Part shown: positions 1 to 8,416 of the stretch, piece by piece
How positions within the stretch are numbered: the first letter of the stretch is position 1
How the letters are laid out: every line of letters starts with the position of its first letter
From: JANXQE01 sp035651635
GTDB taxonomy: Bacteria; Verrucomicrobiota; Verrucomicrobiia; Limisphaerales; UBA8199
DNA length: 21,396 nucleotides
Direction: 5' to 3'
NCBI GenBank assembly: GCA_035651635.1
Contig: DASRFK010000253.1
Span: 1-21,396, forward strand
Notes under the pieces: model-generated
Told to the model about the DNA's origin: nothing
The model's input: only the letters and a program-made list of their open reading frames with translations
Database searches by the model: none
Position numbers and translations under genes: made by a program

Positions 1-206
1 TTGAGATCCAGGAGAACCAACTCCGGCAAAGGATATTCAGCACGGTTCGCGAAGGTTCCTTCTCCTTTAAGGTAAGCAATAGCCTCATCACCGCTATTGA
101 CCACTTGCAAAGGATTAATGATATTACCTTTGACGAATGCCCGTCGAATAAGGATGGCATCCGTTTCGGCATCCTCCACGAGTAAAAACAAGGCTTGGTC
201 AGACAT
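1..206 (-). CDS. CheY/Rcp1-type response regulator, N-terminal part, cut by window start
   Basis: Reading the minus strand from an ATG at 206 gives 68 codons open to the window edge. The peptide begins MSDQALFLLVEDAETDAILI and ends PLPELVLLDL. The acidic pair E11-D12 and the phospho-acceptor D67 in LVLLDL are those of a receiver domain. The stretch NPLQVVNSGDEAIAYLKGEG is typical of the stand-alone Rcp1-like regulators that pair with phytochrome-type or hybrid histidine kinases. The conserved lysine and the rest of the fold lie outside the window, so an output domain cannot be excluded. I see no clear ribosome binding site upstream of the ATG. The partner kinase is not visible. The family call is from motif recognition; the single-domain architecture is inference. 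Confidence 0.85.
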   Translation of the reverse strand, partial: MSDQALFLLVEDAETDAILIRRAFVKGNIINPLQVVNSGDEAIAYLKGEGTFANRAEYPLPELVLLDL

Positions 207-441
207 AACAGTGCATAACTGGGTGGGAATCTCGCCTAGACAGGGGTGATTAGTTAATGGGGTCTTCACCCCAACACGCCCCAAATCAAGTCGCTGACTC
301 CCGTAACCGGCCCCGGCTCACCCTGCCCCTGGCCCCACGTGTGATGTAAGAGGGACCCAATATTCATTTAAGTTTTTCCTGTTTGCTGATGCTTCCTGGA
401 CCCTGGTGCCGCAGGAATGCGGCCTTCCGAGCATCCATTGT

Positions 442-480
442 AAAAAAAATGCCGGTCGGACGACCGTCCAGACCGGCATT
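442..480 (-). terminator. Rho-independent terminator, minus strand
   Basis: Arms AATGCCGGTC (448-457) and GACCGGCATT (471-480) pair perfectly over 10 bp. The inner bases GGAC/GTCC add 4 bp with one bulged A, closing on a GACC loop. On the minus strand the hairpin is followed directly by a run of eight T (442-449 read in reverse), so it is directional. It is the natural end of the minus-strand efflux transcript, although it lies about 220 bases beyond the mdtC stop, which would leave a long 3' untranslated region. Confidence 0.85.
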
Positions 481-595
481 GGGATACGCATCAACAACCC
501 AGATCCCCCATTCCCGAGCAATTTCTCAGCAGGGCGAGTGCCAAATATGATTTCAGCCTGTTTCCTCGAAAATCAGCCGGGAAGCAGGACCCAAG

Positions 596-634
596 GCGCG
601 TGATTCTCACGCATGGTGCGTGAGAATCACGCGC
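596..634. repeat. Perfect 18-bp palindrome with 3-nt loop
   Basis: GCGCGTGATTCTCACGCA (596-613) and its exact reverse complement (617-634) flank the loop TGG. The pairing can continue outward through AAGG/CCTT after a two-base bulge. It lies 64 bases beyond the mdtC stop. Neither strand carries a T-run after it, so it is a poor intrinsic terminator. It may be a REP-like interspersed element, a transcript-stabilising 3' hairpin or a protein-binding palindrome. Confidence 0.8.
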
Positions 635-697
635 GCCTTCGGCTCCTGTTGCCGGCGTCGCCATTCGCCGCCGAGCTGGAATAAAGGAGACGAAGCT

Positions 698-3600
698 TCA
701 TGCGGGGACTCGACTCGGCGGGCTCGCCGTGCGCCAAGGGGCTTGGTGGACGAAATACCGGCGGAGGTGTTCAAAGAGCAGGTAAACTACAGGCGTGGTA
801 AACAGAGTAAGAGCCTGGGAAACAATCAAACCGCCAACGATGGCAATGCCGAGGGGTTGCCGCAACTCGGAACCGGCACCGAGGCCAATCGCCAGAGGCA
901 CTGCTCCAAATAAAGCCGCCAAGGTAGTCATCATGATGGGGCGAAACCGAATAAGACAGGCGCGGTAAATCGCATCCTCGGGGGTGGCCCCCTCGTTTCG
1001 TTCGGCATCCAGGGCGAAATCGATCATTAGAATGGCGTTTTTTTTGACGATCCCAATGAGCAGAATGATGCCAATAAAGGAGACAAGGGACAGGTCGGCT
1101 TTGGTGACAAGCAAGGCTAGCAATGCCCCCAAACCGGCGGAGGGCAAGGTTGAAAGGATGGTGATCGGGTGGATCAGGCTTTCATAGAGCATGCCGAGAA
1201 CGACGTACACGGCGACCAGCGCCGCAAGCACCAACAAGGGCGTGCTGGAGATGGAGGCTTTGAACACCTGCGCCGTTCCTTGAAAGCTGCCTTGCACGCT
1301 CGAAGGGATATGCAACTGGTCGACGGCGTTCTGAACCGATTCGGTGGCCTGACCGAGCGCCACCCCCGGAGCCAGATTGAAGGACAAAGTTACGGCCGGG
1401 AACTGCCCCTGGTGGTTGACCGAGAGATAAGCGTTGCCGGTCTTGAATTTGGCCATGGCAGAAAGCGGCACCAGGCGGCCGGTAGATGATTTAACGTAGA
1501 TTTTGTTCAAGGACGCCGGGTCGGTTAAGAAGGCCGGGTCGGCTTCCAGCACGACAAAATGCTGGTTGTACCGTTTGTAGAGGGTGGAAACCTGACGCTG
1601 GCCGAAGGCATCATACAAGGTGCTGTCAATGTCCGCCGGGGAGACGCCCAACCGGGAGGCCGCGTCACGATCGATCACGACATTGGCTTGGAGGCCGCCG
1701 GTGAGTTGATCGCTGGTGACATCGCGCAGCAACGGGTCTTTGCGGAGCGCCTCCAACAAGGTGGCGGACCAATACTTCAGCTCGTCCAGGTCGGTGGATT
1801 GGAGCGCATATTGATATTGGGCTTTGCTCATGCGGCCACCGACCCGGATATCCTGGCTGGCCTGAAGAAAAAGCGCGATGCCCGGCAGCTTGGCCACTTT
1901 TGGCCGGAGCCGGTTGATGACTTGATCGGCTGTGACATGGCGCTCCTCGACGGGTTTGAGCGTAATGAACATCCGGCCATTATTGACGACTGAGTTGCCG
2001 CTGCCGCTGACGAATGACCCGATCGACTCGACCGCGGGATCCGCCAGCACGATCTCCAGGACCGCGCTCTGCAACCGGGTCATGGCATTGAACGAAATGT
2101 CCTGTGCCGCTTCGGTAACGCCCATCATGCTGCCGGTATCCTGCTGCGGAAAAAACCCTTTGGGAACGATCCAAAAGAGGAACCCCGTCGAAAGCACCGT
2201 AGCCAAAAAGACCAGCAGCATGAAGGGCTGGTGCCGCAGGACCCAGCCCAGGCAGGCGCGGTAGCCGCCCAGCAGCCCGTTGAAACTGCGCTCCAAAACG
2301 CGATAAAAAATCCCGGGCTCGCCATAAGTGGATTCGGCGCGCAAAAACCGCGAACACATCATCGGTGTGAGGGTGAGAGATAACACGCCCGAGACCAGCA
2401 CAGCCATGCTCAGGGTCACCGCAAATTCGTGGAACAGGCGGCCAATCAAGCCGCCCATGAACAGCAGCGGGATGAACACCGCCACCAGCGAGGTGGTCAT
2501 CGAGATGATGGTAAAGCCGATTTGACGCGCGCCCTTGAGCGCGGCGGTCATGGTATCATCCCCGGCTTCAATGTGGCGGTAAATGTTTTCGATCACCACG
2601 ATGGCGTCATCGACGACGAAGCCAACGGAGATGGTCAGAGCCATGAGTGAGAGATTATCGAGACTGTAATGGCAGAAGTACATGCCGGCAAAAGTGGCGG
2701 CCAGCGCCAGCGGAACAGTGATACTGGCGATGAAAGTGGGCCAAAAACGGCGCAGGAACAGGAAGATCACCAGCACCACCAGCGCGATGCTGAGCATGAG
2801 CGAGAACTGCACTTCCTTGACTGAGGCTTGTATGGTCCGGGTTCGGTCGCTCAGGGCGGTTAAGTGGACTGCGGGTGGCAGCCATTGAGCCACATTGGGC
2901 AGTTCCTTTTTTATGCGGTCCACCGTTTCAATTACATTGGCGTCGGCTTGCTTGAAGATGATCACCAGGACCGCTTGGTTGGTGTTGGCCCACCCGGCTT
3001 GCAAAGTGTTCTCCACACCGTCGATCGCCCGGCCCATGGCGGATAACCGGACCGGTCCTTTGGCCTTTTCGGCAAGGACCAGTCGCTGATAATCGCCGGC
3101 TTGCAGCAATTGGTCGTTGCTGTCGAGCGTATAAGACAGGCCGTGGCCTTCGACGCTGCCTTTCGGTTCGTCCACGTTCACCTGGCCCAACAGGCTGCGC
3201 ACATCTTCCAGGCTCAAACCCGCGGAGGCGAGCGCCGCCGGATCGACCTGCACGCGGATCGCGTCTTTCGCCGCGCCGCTGATGAAGACCTGGCTGACTC
3301 CTTCCACCTGGCTGAGGCGCTGGGCGATAATCGTATCGCCATAGTCATAGATCTGCGTGGTGGGCAAGGTGTCCGAAGTCATCGCCAGGATCATGATCGG
3401 CGCATCGGCGGGGTTGACTTTGCGGTAGGTCGGCGGGGCGGGCAGATTGATGGGCAGGTCTCCGGCGGCCGCGTTGATGGCGGCCTGAACGTCGCGCGCC
3501 GCGCCGTCGACATTGCGATCGAGGTTGAATTGAATCGTGATGGCAGCTCCTCCCAGCGTGCTGACCGAAGTGATCTCGGAAACTCCGGAGATCTGGCCCA

Positions 3601-3811
3601 AGCGCTTTTCCAAAGGAGCAGCGACCGTCGAGGCAACGGTGGCCGGGTCGGCGCCGGGGAGGTTTGCCGAAATGCTGATCATGGGAAAGTCCACCCGCGG
3701 AATCGGGGCGACCGGCAGAAAATGGTAGGCCACGACTCCGGCCAGGAACAATCCGGCGGCCAGCAGCGAAGTGCCGGCAGGCCGGCGAATGAATGGCTCG
3801 GAAATGCTCAA
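698..3811 (-). CDS. mdtC: MdtC-like RND efflux pump inner-membrane subunit
   Basis: Product of 1037 residues, the usual size of hydrophobe/amphiphile-efflux RND pumps (HAE1). It is a proton-driven inner-membrane drug or amphiphile exporter, expected to form a heterotrimer with the MdtB-like protein encoded just before it. The N terminus (LPVAPIPRVDFPMISISANL) follows MdtC rather than MdtB. Proton-relay residues are present: D401-D402 in VGFVVDDAIVVIENI (TM4) and K924 in GIVKKNAILMID (TM10). Periplasmic pore loops lie at about 40-330 and 555-860. The open frame runs 75 codons further upstream into mdtB, but those residues look nothing like RND. The family N terminus MSISEPFIRRP begins at TTG 3811, 13 bases after the mdtB stop, so a TTG start is chosen; the nearby ATG at 3816 is out of frame. 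No outer-membrane partner gene follows. Confidence 0.95.
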   Translation of the reverse strand: MSISEPFIRRPAGTSLLAAGLFLAGVVAYHFLPVAPIPRVDFPMISISANLPGADPATVASTVAAPLEKRLGQISGVSEITSVSTLGGAAITIQFNLDRNVDGAARDVQAAINAAAGDLPINLPAPPTYRKVNPADAPIMILAMTSDTLPTTQIYDYGDTIIAQRLSQVEGVSQVFISGAAKDAIRVQVDPAALASAGLSLEDVRSLLGQVNVDEPKGSVEGHGLSYTLDSNDQLLQAGDYQRLVLAEKAKGPVRLSAMGRAIDGVENTLQAGWANTNQAVLVIIFKQADANVIETVDRIKKELPNVAQWLPPAVHLTALSDRTRTIQASVKEVQFSLMLSIALVVLVIFLFLRRFWPTFIASITVPLALAATFAGMYFCHYSLDNLSLMALTISVGFVVDDAIVVIENIYRHIEAGDDTMTAALKGARQIGFTIISMTTSLVAVFIPLLFMGGLIGRLFHEFAVTLSMAVLVSGVLSLTLTPMMCSRFLRAESTYGEPGIFYRVLERSFNGLLGGYRACLGWVLRHQPFMLLVFLATVLSTGFLFWIVPKGFFPQQDTGSMMGVTEAAQDISFNAMTRLQSAVLEIVLADPAVESIGSFVSGSGNSVVNNGRMFITLKPVEERHVTADQVINRLRPKVAKLPGIALFLQASQDIRVGGRMSKAQYQYALQSTDLDELKYWSATLLEALRKDPLLRDVTSDQLTGGLQANVVIDRDAASRLGVSPADIDSTLYDAFGQRQVSTLYKRYNQHFVVLEADPAFLTDPASLNKIYVKSSTGRLVPLSAMAKFKTGNAYLSVNHQGQFPAVTLSFNLAPGVALGQATESVQNAVDQLHIPSSVQGSFQGTAQVFKASISSTPLLVLAALVAVYVVLGMLYESLIHPITILSTLPSAGLGALLALLVTKADLSLVSFIGIILLIGIVKKNAILMIDFALDAERNEGATPEDAIYRACLIRFRPIMMTTLAALFGAVPLAIGLGAGSELRQPLGIAIVGGLIVSQALTLFTTPVVYLLFEHLRRYFVHQAPWRTASPPSRVPA

Positions 3812-3824
3812 GGCATGAAAGCGG

Positions 3825-6800
3825 TTAGCCGGCCGGCTCGACGGAGGCATCCGGCGGGGCGGAACGCCCGGGCTCAGGAAGATGCGCGGCGCTACGCCAA
3901 CGGTGCGTCCATTGGCCAAAACGGTCCATGTACAAATAAACGACCGGAGTGGTGTACAGGGTGATGAATTGGGACAGCAACAGCCCGCCGACAATCGCGA
4001 TGCCCATCGGCTGCCGCAATTCGGACCCCTCGCCACGCTGGAGCGCCAAAGGCAAGGCGCCCAGCAACGCGGCCATGGTGGTCATCATAATCGGCCGAAA
4101 ACGCAGCAAGCATGCCTGGTATATCGATTTTTCCGGAGGCAACCCTTCCTCCCGTTCGGCGTCCAGTGCAAAATCGATCATCATGATCGCATTTTTCTGC
4201 ACAATCCCGATCAGCAGAACGATGCCGATGAGCGAGATCAGGGAGAGATCATTGCCGGTCAGCATCAAGCCGAGCAGGGCGCCGACTCCAGCTGAAGGCA
4301 AGCTCGAGAGAATGGTAATGGGATGAATGTAGCTCTCGTAGAGCACGCCTAAAACGATGTAGATCACGATAATGGCCGCCAGGATCAGAAAGGGTTCGCT
4401 TTGGAGCGATGAACGGAACTCCGCGGCGCTGCCGGAGAAAGTGGTCACCACGGTTTCCGGGAGGTTGATCTGATGTTCGGCGGCCTGGATGGATTTGACG
4501 GCGCTGCCCAGCGAAGCCCCCGGCCGCAAGTTGAAGGAAAGGGTGATGGCAGGAAACTGGCCCTGGTGCGTAATGGTCAACGGAGCCGTTTTGGTTTGAA
4601 CGGTGGCGAAGGTGCTCAGAGGGACGCTTTGACCCGTCGTTGATTTGACGTAAATCTTGCTCAAATCATTGGGCGTGAGCTGGAAAGTGGGTTCGGCTTC
4701 CAGGATCACCCGATACTGAGTCAATTGCGTGAAGATGGTGGAAACCTGGCGTTGGCCGAACGCATCGTAAAGAGTGTCGTCGATGGCTTGAGGAAGAACG
4801 TTGAGCCGGGAGGCTTTTTCGCGATTCACCAGAACGCTGGTCTGGAGACCGCCGGGTTGTTCGTCGCTGGCGACGTCGGTCAGTTCACTGGACTCACGCA
4901 GGCGGTTGAGAAGCTTGCCCGCCCAGAGCGACAATTCGATCTCATCGGCATCCTGGAGGGTATATTGGTATTGGGTGCGGCTGACTCGGCTGTCAATTTG
5001 AACATCCTGCACGGCTTGCATGAAGAGCGAAATGCCCTCGACGTCGGCGGTGGCGGCGCGCAGCCGGTCGGTGATTTCAGTAGCCGAAGCACGGCGCTGG
5101 TCGTGGGGTTTGAGCCCGATGTACATCCGTCCCGTATTCATCGTCGGGTTGACCGAACCTCCTCCAACGAACGAGGCGACATACACTACGTCAGGATCTT
5201 TGGCGACGATCGCGGCCAACTCACGCTGGCGATTAACCATCGCGCGGAACGAAATGCTCTGAGCGGCGTCGGTAATGCCGAGAATCATTCCCGTGTCCTG
5301 CTGAGGCAACAAACCCTTCGGAATAATCACATAAAGCCAGACCGTGGCGACCAGCGTGGTGGCGGCAACCAAAAGCACGAACAATTGGTGGCGCAAGACC
5401 CAAATCAAGCCCTCCTCGTAGGCATTGAGCATGCCTTCGAAGAAACGCTCCGTCAGCTCAAAGAGGCGGCTATGCCTGGTTTTGTCCTCCGGTTCGAGCA
5501 GCCGCGCGCACATCATCGGGGTCAGCGTCAGCGACACAATCGCCGAAACGACGACCGCGATGCTCAGGGTGATGGCGAACTCGCGGAAAAGCCGCCCGAC
5601 GATCCCCGTCATGAAAATTAAAGGAATAAACACGGCAACCAGCGAAAAACTGAGGGAAATGACAGTGAATCCGATTTGCTTGGCCCCTTTCAAGGCGGCC
5701 TGCATGGGCTGCTCGCCGTGTTCGATAAATCGGACGATGTTTTCGATCATCACGATGGCATCGTCCACCACGAAACCGGTCGAGATCGTCAGCGCCATCA
5801 AAGAGAGGTTATCCAGGCTGAAGCCGATGAGTTTCATCACGCCAAAAGTGCCGACGACCGCCAGCGGCAGCGCCACGCTCGGGATCACCGTGGCCCAGAG
5901 CTTGCGCAAGAAGATGAAAATCACCATCACCACTAACCCGACGGTCAACAGCAGAGTCAGTTGCACGTCCCGCACCGAAGCGCGGATCGTCGTGGTGCGG
6001 TCAGCCAAAATAGTGACCTTGACGGAGGGCGGAATCGAGGCGCGCAGGCGCGGCAGGAGGGCTTTGACGCGGTCGGCGGTCTCGATGATGTTGGCTCCGG
6101 GTTGCCGTTGGATGTCGAGGATGACGGCCGGTTTTTGTCCCACCCACCCCGCCAGCCGGACATTCTCGACATTGTCGATCACCTGCCCCAGATCGCCTAA
6201 TCGAACCGGTGAACCATTGCGATAGGCCACAATGATCTTGGCAAAACCTTCGGCGGACAGGATCTGATCGTTGGCCCCGATTGCGAAGGATTGACGCGGC
6301 CCGTCAAAAGAGCCTTTGGGCGCGTTAACGTTGTTTTGCATTAGCGCGGTGCGGATTTCTTCAAATCCAAGGCCCAGGCTGGCCAACGCGCTTGGGTTCA
6401 TGCGCACGCGCACCGCCGGTTTTTGATTGCCCTCAATCGTGACCAGGCCAACGCCGCTGACTTCACTGAGTTTCTGTGCCAGCACGGTATCGGCAAGATC
6501 GTTCACCTTTTCCAGCGGCAGCGCGTCGGAAGTAATGGACAAAGTGATAATGGGAGTATCGGCGGGATTGACTTTGCTGTAGGTCGGAGGGTTGGGCATC
6601 CGGGGCAGCACGCCATTGGCCGCGTTCATGGCTGCCTGAACGTCCTGTGCCGCCGCGTCGATGTCGCGGTCGAGATTAAACTGCAAGGTGATGGTGGAAT
6701 TGCCAAACGAGCTGATCGAGGTCATCTGCGACAAGCCGCTGATCTGGCCAAACTGCCGCTCGAGGGGCGTGGTCACCGAAGAGGCCATCACGTCGGGCCC

Positions 6801-6962
6801 GGCTCCCGGGAATTGGGCCGTCACCTGGATGGTGGGGAAATCGACCGGCGGAAGGGCTGAGACGGGCAGCAGAAAGTAGCCCAGCAGGCCCATCAGGACC
6901 ACGCCCGTCATCAGGAGGGACGTGGCGATCGGACGCCGAATGAAAGGTTCGGAAATGCTCAC
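3825..6962 (-). CDS. mdtB: MdtB-like RND efflux pump inner-membrane subunit
   Basis: Product of 1045 residues with the full RND architecture: TM1 at about 12-32, two large periplasmic loops, and TM2-6 and TM8-12 clusters. The N-terminal region LLPVSALPPVDFPTIQVTAQ and the stretch ERQFGQISGLSQMTS match the MdtB branch. Proton-relay residues D400-D401 (TGFVVDDAIVMIEN) and K923 (GIVQKNAIMMID) are intact, so the pump should be active. It starts with GTG at 6962, nine bases after the mdtA stop, and ends 13 bases before the mdtC start, which suggests translational coupling. The MSISEPFIRRP N terminus is shared with the mdtC-like product, consistent with an old tandem duplication. Substrates cannot be read from sequence; E. 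coli MdtBC exports bile salts, novobiocin and similar amphiphiles. Confidence 0.95.
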   Translation of the reverse strand: MSISEPFIRRPIATSLLMTGVVLMGLLGYFLLPVSALPPVDFPTIQVTAQFPGAGPDVMASSVTTPLERQFGQISGLSQMTSISSFGNSTITLQFNLDRDIDAAAQDVQAAMNAANGVLPRMPNPPTYSKVNPADTPIITLSITSDALPLEKVNDLADTVLAQKLSEVSGVGLVTIEGNQKPAVRVRMNPSALASLGLGFEEIRTALMQNNVNAPKGSFDGPRQSFAIGANDQILSAEGFAKIIVAYRNGSPVRLGDLGQVIDNVENVRLAGWVGQKPAVILDIQRQPGANIIETADRVKALLPRLRASIPPSVKVTILADRTTTIRASVRDVQLTLLLTVGLVVMVIFIFLRKLWATVIPSVALPLAVVGTFGVMKLIGFSLDNLSLMALTISTGFVVDDAIVMIENIVRFIEHGEQPMQAALKGAKQIGFTVISLSFSLVAVFIPLIFMTGIVGRLFREFAITLSIAVVVSAIVSLTLTPMMCARLLEPEDKTRHSRLFELTERFFEGMLNAYEEGLIWVLRHQLFVLLVAATTLVATVWLYVIIPKGLLPQQDTGMILGITDAAQSISFRAMVNRQRELAAIVAKDPDVVYVASFVGGGSVNPTMNTGRMYIGLKPHDQRRASATEITDRLRAATADVEGISLFMQAVQDVQIDSRVSRTQYQYTLQDADEIELSLWAGKLLNRLRESSELTDVASDEQPGGLQTSVLVNREKASRLNVLPQAIDDTLYDAFGQRQVSTIFTQLTQYRVILEAEPTFQLTPNDLSKIYVKSTTGQSVPLSTFATVQTKTAPLTITHQGQFPAITLSFNLRPGASLGSAVKSIQAAEHQINLPETVVTTFSGSAAEFRSSLQSEPFLILAAIIVIYIVLGVLYESYIHPITILSSLPSAGVGALLGLMLTGNDLSLISLIGIVLLIGIVQKNAIMMIDFALDAEREEGLPPEKSIYQACLLRFRPIMMTTMAALLGALPLALQRGEGSELRQPMGIAIVGGLLLSQFITLYTTPVVYLYMDRFGQWTHRWRSAAHLPEPGRSAPPDASVEPAG

Positions 6963-6971
6963 CGGTTGGTG

Positions 6972-8270
6972 CTAGAGGGTGCCGACGGCCTTGGCATTTG
7001 GACCCTGCCCCCCGGCTGGCTCCTTCGAGTCTGACGGTTTAACTTTGGAACCCGGTTGGAGCTTGTACTGTCCATCCACAACAACGGTTTCGCCGGCCTT
7101 CAATCCCTCCTCGATCAGCGCCTGGCCGCGATCGATTTGCCCGACCTTAATCCGACGAATCTGGGCTTTCATATCACTATCGATGACAAAAGCGAAATCA
7201 CCGTCCGGTCCCCGTTGAACCACCGATGCCGGGACCACCGGGCCTTGTCGGGTCTCTAACAGCAGGCGAACATTAACAAACTGCCCTGGCCAAAGCTTCA
7301 GATCGTCATTGGCAAAGACAGCTTTGAGACGAATCGTGCCTGTGGAGACATCGATTTGATTGTCGATGACGGTGAGTTCGCCTTCGCTAATCGTCGCCCG
7401 GTTCTCCCGATCCAGAGCCAGACATTTGAGGGCGCCACTGGCGGGGAGGTGCTGCCGGATTTGCGCCAGGTTCTGCTCCGGCAAAGTGAACGTCAGAGAA
7501 ATCGGACGCAGTTGGGTGATAACCACCAGGCCGTTCGAGTCGGTGGCATGAACGATGTTGCCCGCGTCAATCATGCGCAGTCCGGTGCGGCCCTCCAGCG
7601 GAGAAGTGATCGTGGTGTAAGATAGTTGGATCCTGGAATTGGTTATGGCGGCCTCGTCGCCGCGAACAGTGGCCACCAATTGATCGACCGTCGCCTGCTG
7701 AGTATCGTAATCCTGTTGCGCCAGGATTTTGCTGCCCAGCAGTTCCTTGTCCCGCGCAAGCGTCAGCCGGGCGATGGCTAATTGGGCTTCGTCCTGCGCC
7801 TTCTTGGCGATGCTTTGATCCAGGGCCGCCTGGAAAGGAGCAGGATCGATTTGCGCCAGCAAATCGCCCGGATGTACGTCTTGTCCTTCAACAAAGGCGA
7901 CTTTAATCACCTGGCCATCGACTCGGCTGTGAATGGTCACAGTATTGAAGGCCTGCACCGTGCCCAATCCATCCAGATAGATTGGCACCTCCTTTTGTTC
8001 GACTTTTCCGGGAATGACCGGCACCGGAAAGTTACCCATGCCGCCGCGCCCGCCGCCAGGGCCGGATGTCTGGAACTCGCCCGGCCGGTGGCGGTGTAAA
8101 ACAAACCAGACCGCGGAACCGACCCCTACCAGTGCGAGCAAGAGCCAAATGAAAAGGCCCGATCGCCGCGGCCGGCCGATCGGTGTTCCGCCGCCCGGCG
8201 GGCGGTTCGCCGCATCTGCGGTCGAGGGTTCTGGTCGCGGGTTAGTGGGCATGTCAATTAGCGTTGGCAC
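6972..8270 (-). CDS. mdtA: MdtA-like periplasmic adaptor (membrane fusion protein)
   Basis: Product of 432 residues of the HlyD/RND adaptor family. A proline-rich cytoplasmic tail (1-37) is followed by one membrane anchor (about 38-58, SGLFIWLLLALVGVGSAVWF) and a glycine-rich linker. Then come the biotinyl-lipoyl-like half-motifs (about 108-142, TVTIHSRVDGQVIKVAFVEG), an alpha-helical hairpin (about 145-215), the second lipoyl half (TTITSPLEGRTGLRMIDAGN) and beta-barrel and membrane-proximal domains. It should bridge the MdtB/MdtC pump to an outer-membrane channel that is not encoded here. The start used is GTG 8270, preceded by AAAGAGATA; an in-frame ATG at 8252 is an alternative without a better ribosome binding site. 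It lies 146 bases after the response regulator stop and could have its own promoter. Confidence 0.93.
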   Translation of the reverse strand: MPTLIDMPTNPRPEPSTADAANRPPGGGTPIGRPRRSGLFIWLLLALVGVGSAVWFVLHRHRPGEFQTSGPGGGRGGMGNFPVPVIPGKVEQKEVPIYLDGLGTVQAFNTVTIHSRVDGQVIKVAFVEGQDVHPGDLLAQIDPAPFQAALDQSIAKKAQDEAQLAIARLTLARDKELLGSKILAQQDYDTQQATVDQLVATVRGDEAAITNSRIQLSYTTITSPLEGRTGLRMIDAGNIVHATDSNGLVVITQLRPISLTFTLPEQNLAQIRQHLPASGALKCLALDRENRATISEGELTVIDNQIDVSTGTIRLKAVFANDDLKLWPGQFVNVRLLLETRQGPVVPASVVQRGPDGDFAFVIDSDMKAQIRRIKVGQIDRGQALIEEGLKAGETVVVDGQYKLQPGSKVKPSDSKEPAGGQGPNAKAVGTL

Positions 8271-8342
8271 AACGTATCTCTTTAGAGGGTCTGGGCAACG
8301 GGTTTATTCGACCCATCGACGCCAAGGGAGCCTGGCCCAGGC

Positions 8343-8383
8343 CACATAGCAAGCTGTCCGTCCCGGTTTCAAGCAGTTTCAAG
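8343..8383 (-). promoter_or_regulatory. Candidate mdtA promoter with 10-bp-period direct repeat (LytTR operator candidate)
   Basis: On the minus strand CTTGAAAC occurs twice exactly 10 bases apart (8383-8376 and 8373-8366), placing both copies on the same face of the helix. LytTR-type regulators are known to bind short direct repeats. The second copy contains TTGAAA, which with an 18-base spacer and TATGTG (8348-8343) makes a plausible though imperfect sigma-70 promoter. It would give a leader of about 65 nt before the mdtA GTG. The repeat is seen directly. The operator and promoter roles are inference, supported by position between the LytTR gene and the pump genes. Confidence 0.4.
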
Positions 8384-8416
8384 TTTGAGGTCTACCCTTT
8401 CATCCCAATTTTGCCA

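Larger units (their letters stand above)
207..697. other. Intergenic region between the partial regulator and mdtC, no gene supported
   Basis: About 490 bases separate the start of the partial response regulator from the end of the mdtC-like gene. I find no credible coding frame: the short open frames here run across hairpins and have no recognisable family or ribosome binding site. The region holds a minus-strand terminator (442-480), a perfect 18-bp palindrome (596-634) and a small TGGGGT/ACCCCA hairpin (258-273) with no T-run. The promoter of the partial regulator must lie at the left side, but no clear -35/-10 pair stands out. Confidence 0.6.

Noticed and set aside
258..273. TGGGGT-CTTC-ACCCCA hairpin
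   Set aside because: Six bp and no T-run on either strand; too small to call a terminator.
318..521. 67-codon minus-strand open frame near the left end
   Set aside because: It runs through the terminator hairpin and its T-run, with no ribosome binding site or family likeness.
3101..3964. 287-codon open frame on the plus strand, antisense to mdtC
   Set aside because: It mirrors the mdtC coding frame in GC-rich sequence, and its Arg/Gly/His/Gln-rich translation has no family likeness. The same applies to the plus-strand frames at 4725-5621 and 5425-6225 against mdtB.
3812..4036. 75-codon N-terminal extension of mdtC
   Set aside because: The residues do not resemble RND proteins and overlap the end of mdtB; the family N terminus begins at TTG 3811.
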